DNA of 64,000 nucleotides from the NCBI GenBank assembly GCA_004000515.1, contig CP034537.1, forward strand, positions 1,736,001-1,800,000. Direction: 5' to 3'. Below, one piece after another: positions 60,488 to 64,000 of this stretch. The first letter of the stretch is position 1, and each line of letters starts with the position of its first letter. Under the pieces are notes generated by a model. That model made no database searches, had not been told where the DNA came from, and saw only the letters and a program-made list of their open reading frames with translations. This DNA is from Pseudomonas poae. GTDB lineage: Bacteria > Pseudomonadota > Gammaproteobacteria > Pseudomonadales > Pseudomonadaceae. A program made the position numbers and the translations under genes.

Positions 60488-61914
60488 TCAGCGAATAAAC
60501 AGCTTCTGGATCAACTTCTGGATCGACTTTCCATAAGGCGGGTAGATCAATTTCGCCGCGTTCAGGCGTTGCTTCACCAATACGCCCTTGGCTTTGCTGA
60601 AGGTGAGAAACCCCTCATGGCCGTGATAGTGGCCCATGCCCGAAGGGCCGATACCGCCAAATGGCATATCGTCCTGAGCCACGTGCAGCAAGGTGTCGTT
60701 CAGGCACACGCCGCCGGAGTGGGTTTCGTGGAGCACACGGTTCTGCTCGCCCTTGTTGTAGCCGAAGTAGTACAGGGCCAGCGGGCGAGGGCGCTGGTTG
60801 ATGTAGGCAAAGGCCTGGTCGAGGCCGCGATACGGCACGATGGGCAGCACCGGGCCGAAGATTTCATCCTGCATCACCGTCATATCGTCGCTGACATTCA
60901 GCAACAGGCTGTGGGCCATGCGCCGGGCCTGGCCTTGGTCGTACAGCGGGATCAGGGTGGCGCCTTTGTCGGTGGCGTCCTTCACGTAGGCGTTGAGCCT
61001 GGCCAACTGCCGTTCGTTGATGATCGCGGTGTAGTCCGGGTTATCGGCCAGGGTCGGGTAGAACCCGCGCACTGCCTTGGTGTAGGCCTCGATGAAGCCG
61101 TCAACCCGATCTTCCGGCACCAACACGTAGTCCGGTGCCACGCAGGTTTGCCCGGCGTTCAGCGCTTTGCCGAAGGCGATGCGTTCGGCAGCGTCCTTGA
61201 GCGGCACATCGGCGGAGACGATAGCGGGCGACTTGCCGCCCAGCTCCAGGGTGACCGGGGTCAAGTGCTCGGCCGCCGCCCGCATCACATGCTTGCCGAT
61301 GCTGGTGGCGCCGGTGAACAACAGGTGGTCAAAACGCAGCTTGGAAAACGCCATGCCCACCTCGGCTTCGCCCAGCACCACGCACACCAAGTCCTCGGGG
61401 AAGATCTTGGCCAGCAGCGCCTTGAGCAACTCGCCCGTGGCGGGGTCGATTCGCTGAGCTTGAGCATCACCCGGTTACCGGCAGCCAGGGCGCCGACCAG
61501 CGGGCCGATGGCCAAGTACAGCGGGTAGTTCCACGGCACGATCACCCCGACCACGCCCAACGGCTGGTAGATGACTTTGGCTGACGCGGGTTGAAAGGCG
61601 ATGCCTACAGCGCGGCGGGAAGGTTTCATCCAGCCCTTGAGGTGTTTGCTAGCGTAGTGAATGCCATGCAGGCTGGGCATCAGTTCGGCGAACAGGGTCT
61701 CGTCGGCGCTGCGGTGGCTGAAATCCTGGCTGATGGCGTTGATCAACGCTTGGCGTTCGTCGCTGAGCAGGTCGCGCAGGGCCTTGAGCCATTGCTGGCG
61801 TTGAGCGGCTGGCGGCATCGGGTTGGCTGCATAGGCGCGTTGCTGGGCGTCGAACAGGTCCTGGAGTTGATCCAGCGCCTGGGAATCTTGCAGGTAAGCA
61901 ATGTTGGCAGACAT
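60488..61914 (-). CDS. calB: Coniferyl-aldehyde-type aldehyde dehydrogenase (frameshifted)
   Basis: Reconstituted 475 aa. Class 3-like NAD(P) aldehyde dehydrogenase, with the general base Glu in TLELGGKSPAIV, the catalytic Cys in LNAGQTCVAPDYVLVP and the nucleotide region VVGVIVPWNYPLYLA. The membrane-tail-like C-terminus KLIQKLFIR recalls coniferyl/fatty aldehyde dehydrogenases. The frame breaks at 61442-61445 (one G, C on the coding strand, restores STPATGELLKALL). It probably oxidises the aldehyde made by the GMC enzyme. Divergent from a TetR gene. Confidence 0.88.
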
Positions 61915-61950
61915 GGCGCAGTTCCCAATTGTTATAGGTCTGCGTCGATT

Positions 61951-61970
61951 TTTAGAGTCATTGCTCTAAA
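61951..61970. promoter_or_regulatory. Palindrome in the calB-TetR divergent region, candidate operator
   Basis: TTTAGAG and CTCTAAA separated by six bases (TCATTG) form a 20-bp inverted repeat, 36 bp from the calB start and 91 bp from the TetR start. The size and placement fit a TetR-type operator. Confidence 0.55.
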
Positions 61971-62061
61971 TTGTCAAATAACATTGCAGCAACATGCAGT
62001 TTTATCCCGGCAAGGATAGGCCGTAAGATGCCCCATCACGTGTACGGAAGCTGATTCCCCT

Positions 62062-62733
62062 ATGGCACCACGAGTAAAGACCAGCGAGCGCATTGTGCAA
62101 ACCAGCCTGGAGCTTTTTAACCAGCAGGGCGAGCGCAGCGTCAGTACCAACCATATTGCCGCCCATATGGAGATTTCGCCGGGCAACCTGTACTACCACT
62201 TCCCCAACAAGCAGGCGATCATCGCTGTGCTGTTTCGCGAATACGAAGCCTTGGTGGACAGTTTTCTGCGCCCGCCCCAGGGCCGCGCCGTGACCGTTGA
62301 AGACAAGCGCTTCTACCTGCAAGCCGTGCTGGCGGGCATGTGGCGGTATCGCTTCCTGCACCGCGACCTTGAGCACTTGCTGGAGAGCGACCCGGAGTTG
62401 GCCACCGGCTACCGGCGTTTTTCCCAGCGCTGCCTGACCCAAGGCAATGCCATCTACCAGGGGTTTGTCGATGCCGGCATTCTCAACATGGACCCGATAC
62501 AAACCGAAGCACTGACCCTCAACGCATGGATCATCCTGACGTCGTGGGTACGGTTTTTGTGCACCACCAATGAAAACTCCGCCCACTTGAGCGCCGAGGC
62601 GATCAAGCGCGGGGTGTATCAGGTGCTGGTGCTGGAGGCGGGTTTTGTCACGCCCGAAGCCAAAGATGCGGTGGATGCGTTGTTCAAAGAGTTTTACGTG
62701 CCGTTGAATCAGGCGCTGGAAGAAGTGAAGTAG
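62062..62733 (+). CDS. TetR-family transcriptional regulator
   Basis: 223 aa. The N-terminal HTH is SVSTNHIAAHMEISPGNLYYHF followed by PNKQAI; the C-terminal ligand-binding region (YRFLHRDLEHLLESDPELAT) is all-helical. Its division from the aldehyde dehydrogenase gene and the palindrome between them suggest it represses the alcohol/aldehyde module and itself. Position corresponds to PA0367. The inducer is probably an alcohol, aldehyde or fatty acyl compound. Confidence 0.9.
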   Translation: MAPRVKTSERIVQTSLELFNQQGERSVSTNHIAAHMEISPGNLYYHFPNKQAIIAVLFREYEALVDSFLRPPQGRAVTVEDKRFYLQAVLAGMWRYRFLHRDLEHLLESDPELATGYRRFSQRCLTQGNAIYQGFVDAGILNMDPIQTEALTLNAWIILTSWVRFLCTTNENSAHLSAEAIKRGVYQVLVLEAGFVTPEAKDAVDALFKEFYVPLNQALEEVK

Positions 62734-62766
62734 GACCTTTCCCGAATCTATCTACTGGAGTCCGTC

Positions 62767-63620
62767 ATGCCGCTTGCCCAACTGATCAGCCCCCAGCAAT
62801 TGGCCGAGCGCCAGAAGTCGGCAGGGCTGGTGATCCTTGATTGCCGTTTTGCCCTGGAAGACCCGGATTACGGGCGTTGCAGCTACGCCGAAGGGCACAT
62901 CGAAGGCGCGCAATACGCCGACCTGGAGCGTCATCTCAGCGGACAAGTGACCAAAGGCGTAACGGGTCGCCATCCATTGCCGGCGGCAGACACCCTGGTT
63001 CAACAACTGCGCGCTTGGGGCATCAACGCCGATACCGATGTGGTGCTGTACGACGACGGCCCCGGCGCATTTGCCGCTCGGGCCTGGTGGTTGTTGGCCT
63101 GGCTGGGTAAGCGTGATGGTGTGTTTATCCTGGATGGTGGGCTCAAAGCGTGGCATTCGGCAGGTTTCCCACTGAGCCTGGATGCACCGGTGATTGAGCC
63201 CGGCACCTTTGCCGGTACACCGGATAATCACCTGCTGCTGGACGCCGAACATCTGCAAAACGCCTGGGCCAACCGGGCCTGACCTTGATCGATGCCCGTG
63301 CCCAAGCGCGTTTTCGTGGCGAAGTGGAGCCGATCGATCCGGTTGCCGGGCATATTCCTGGGGCGCAGTGTGCGGCGTTCAATGAAAACCTGGGCAGTGA
63401 CGGGCGCTTCTTGCCGGCTGAGCAGCTCAAACAGCGTTTTGCTGCTCAACTGCAAGGCCGTTCACCGGATGAACTGGTGGCGTATTGCGGCTCGGGGGTG
63501 ACGGCGTGCCATAACCTGTTTGCCCTGAGTTTGGCGGGTTATCCGTTGGGCAAGTTGTATGCGGGGTCGTGGAGTGAGTGGATCACTGATCCAGCCCGGG
63601 CAATTGCGACTGGCGACTGA
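62767..63620 (+). CDS. sseA: 3-mercaptopyruvate/thiosulfate sulfurtransferase (frameshifted)
   Basis: Reconstituted 284 aa with two rhodanese domains. The first contains ILDCRFALEDPDYGR; the second carries the active-site loop YCGSGVTACHNLFAL, the CGSGVTA form typical of 3-mercaptopyruvate sulfurtransferase. The frame stops at 63280-63282 and resumes; one additional G at 63275-63277 gives NRGLTLIDARAQAR. It moves sulfur from mercaptopyruvate to cyanide or thiols. Transcribed with the TetR gene 33 bp upstream. Confidence 0.9.
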
Positions 63621-63649
63621 GTCGCCGGGGCTGTAAACCCAATCAAAAT

Positions 63650-63735
63650 GTGGGAGCTGGCTTGCCTGCGATAGCGGTGGGTCAGCTACACATGCATCAA
63701 CTGACAGCCTGCTATCGCAGGCAAGCCAGCTCCAC
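63650..63735. repeat. REP pair, family A, right end one base short
   Basis: Inverted GTGGGAGCTGGCTTGCCTGC arms, but the right end reads CTCCAC instead of CTCCCAC, one C missing at 63732-63733. This non-coding indel matches the error pattern of the coding ones. It abuts the stop of the convergent hydrolase. Confidence 0.88.
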
Positions 63736-63736
63736 C

Positions 63737-64000
63737 CTAATGGTGTTTATCCAGTAACCATTGGGGAATGCGGCGTTCAAGTAATAGCTGGGGCGCTTGA
63801 GCGTTCCGTCAACGAACCCAACATGCCCGCCCTTGGCCAGCAACTCAAACTCCGTGCAATCCGACAATTCGCCCGCCTCAGGCAAGCTATGGGCAAACAC
63901 AAACGGATCATCCGCCGCCTGGATAATCAGCGTAGGCGTGCGGATTTCACCCAGGTAATACCGGCTCGACGCGCGGCGGTAATAGTCCTCGGCACTGAGA
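63737..64000 (-). CDS. YheT-like alpha/beta hydrolase, C-terminal part (partial, frameshifted)
   Basis: The gene continues beyond the window. The visible part shows the triad Asp in IQAADDPFVF and the triad His in KGGHVGFVDG, as in the YheT/ABHD1-3 hydrolase family. A missing base at 63778 shifts the end; one additional C restores SYYLERRIPQWLLDKHH and a TAG at 63737-63739. The frame as given reads on into the REP. Substrate unknown. Confidence 0.85.

Overview
The window is chromosomal DNA of a Pseudomonas of the P. fluorescens group. The support is high-GC coding, a gene order that (from memory) follows the P. aeruginosa PA0300-PA0368 backbone (spuEFGH, HacB-type acylase, serA, D2HGDH, rpiA, ilvA, rppH, ptsP, lgt, thyA, folA, ilvD, mutM, fdx, coaD, GMC/ALDH), and about 17 paired or solo REP elements of the P. 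fluorescens type between genes. No rRNA, tRNA, CRISPR array, prophage or insertion sequence was seen. No stretch longer than about 300 bases lacks a gene or repeat.

Layout. 0-3.2 kb: polyamine ABC transporter (end of potF, then potG-potH-potI). 3.3-6.5 kb: accessory block with an HD hydrolase, a GlxA-type regulator, an AhpD-like protein and an AraC regulator. 6.6-13.9 kb: Ntn acylase, thioredoxin-like protein, alpha/beta hydrolase, DUF2059, 2OG-Fe oxygenase, DUF523, a very short solute-binding protein and DUF4399. 14-17.5 kb: serA divergent from D-2-hydroxyglutarate dehydrogenase plus an FAH-family hydrolase. 17.7-19.7 kb: two tandem SdiA-regulated (YjiK-like) proteins. 19.8-30 kb: core housekeeping (rpiA, ilvA, HAD phosphatase, rppH, ptsP, NRDE protein, TauE exporter, lgt, thyA). 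30-32.8 kb: cadR/cadA metal resistance. 32.8-39.4 kb: phosphonate cassette (LysR, ABC transporter, FAD oxidoreductase, PhnZ-like HD oxygenase). 39.4-45.5 kb: GTPase/membrane pair, folA, cystine symporter, phosphorylcholine phosphatase. 45.7-49.8 kb: FecI-FecR-TonB receptor signalling system. 49.8-55.3 kb: Stv-like orphan, ilvD, Bcr-type MFS pump, rlmI. 55.5-58.1 kb: HDOD protein, mutM, ferredoxin, coaD. 58.2-62.7 kb: an alcohol/aldehyde oxidation module (calB-like ALDH, Tat protein, GMC oxidoreductase) with a divergent TetR regulator. 62.8-64 kb: sulfurtransferase and the end of a YheT-like hydrolase.

A dominant property of this sequence is that about 20 genes, including folA, ptsP, rppH, ilvD and sseA, are interrupted by frameshifts, and almost every one is repaired by adding one base to a short homopolymer. 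So many core genes cannot all be broken in a living cell, so I treat these as sequencing/assembly errors. Affected genes are given as single CDS entries spanning the repaired reading frame.

The most interesting biology is the phosphonate cassette, which has a PhnZ-type C-P-cleaving oxygenase and a FAD oxidoreductase but no phnW/phnX in the cluster. Next is the TetR-flanked alcohol/aldehyde oxidation module, where two of three genes carry exact Crc/Hfq-type CA motifs at their ribosome binding regions.
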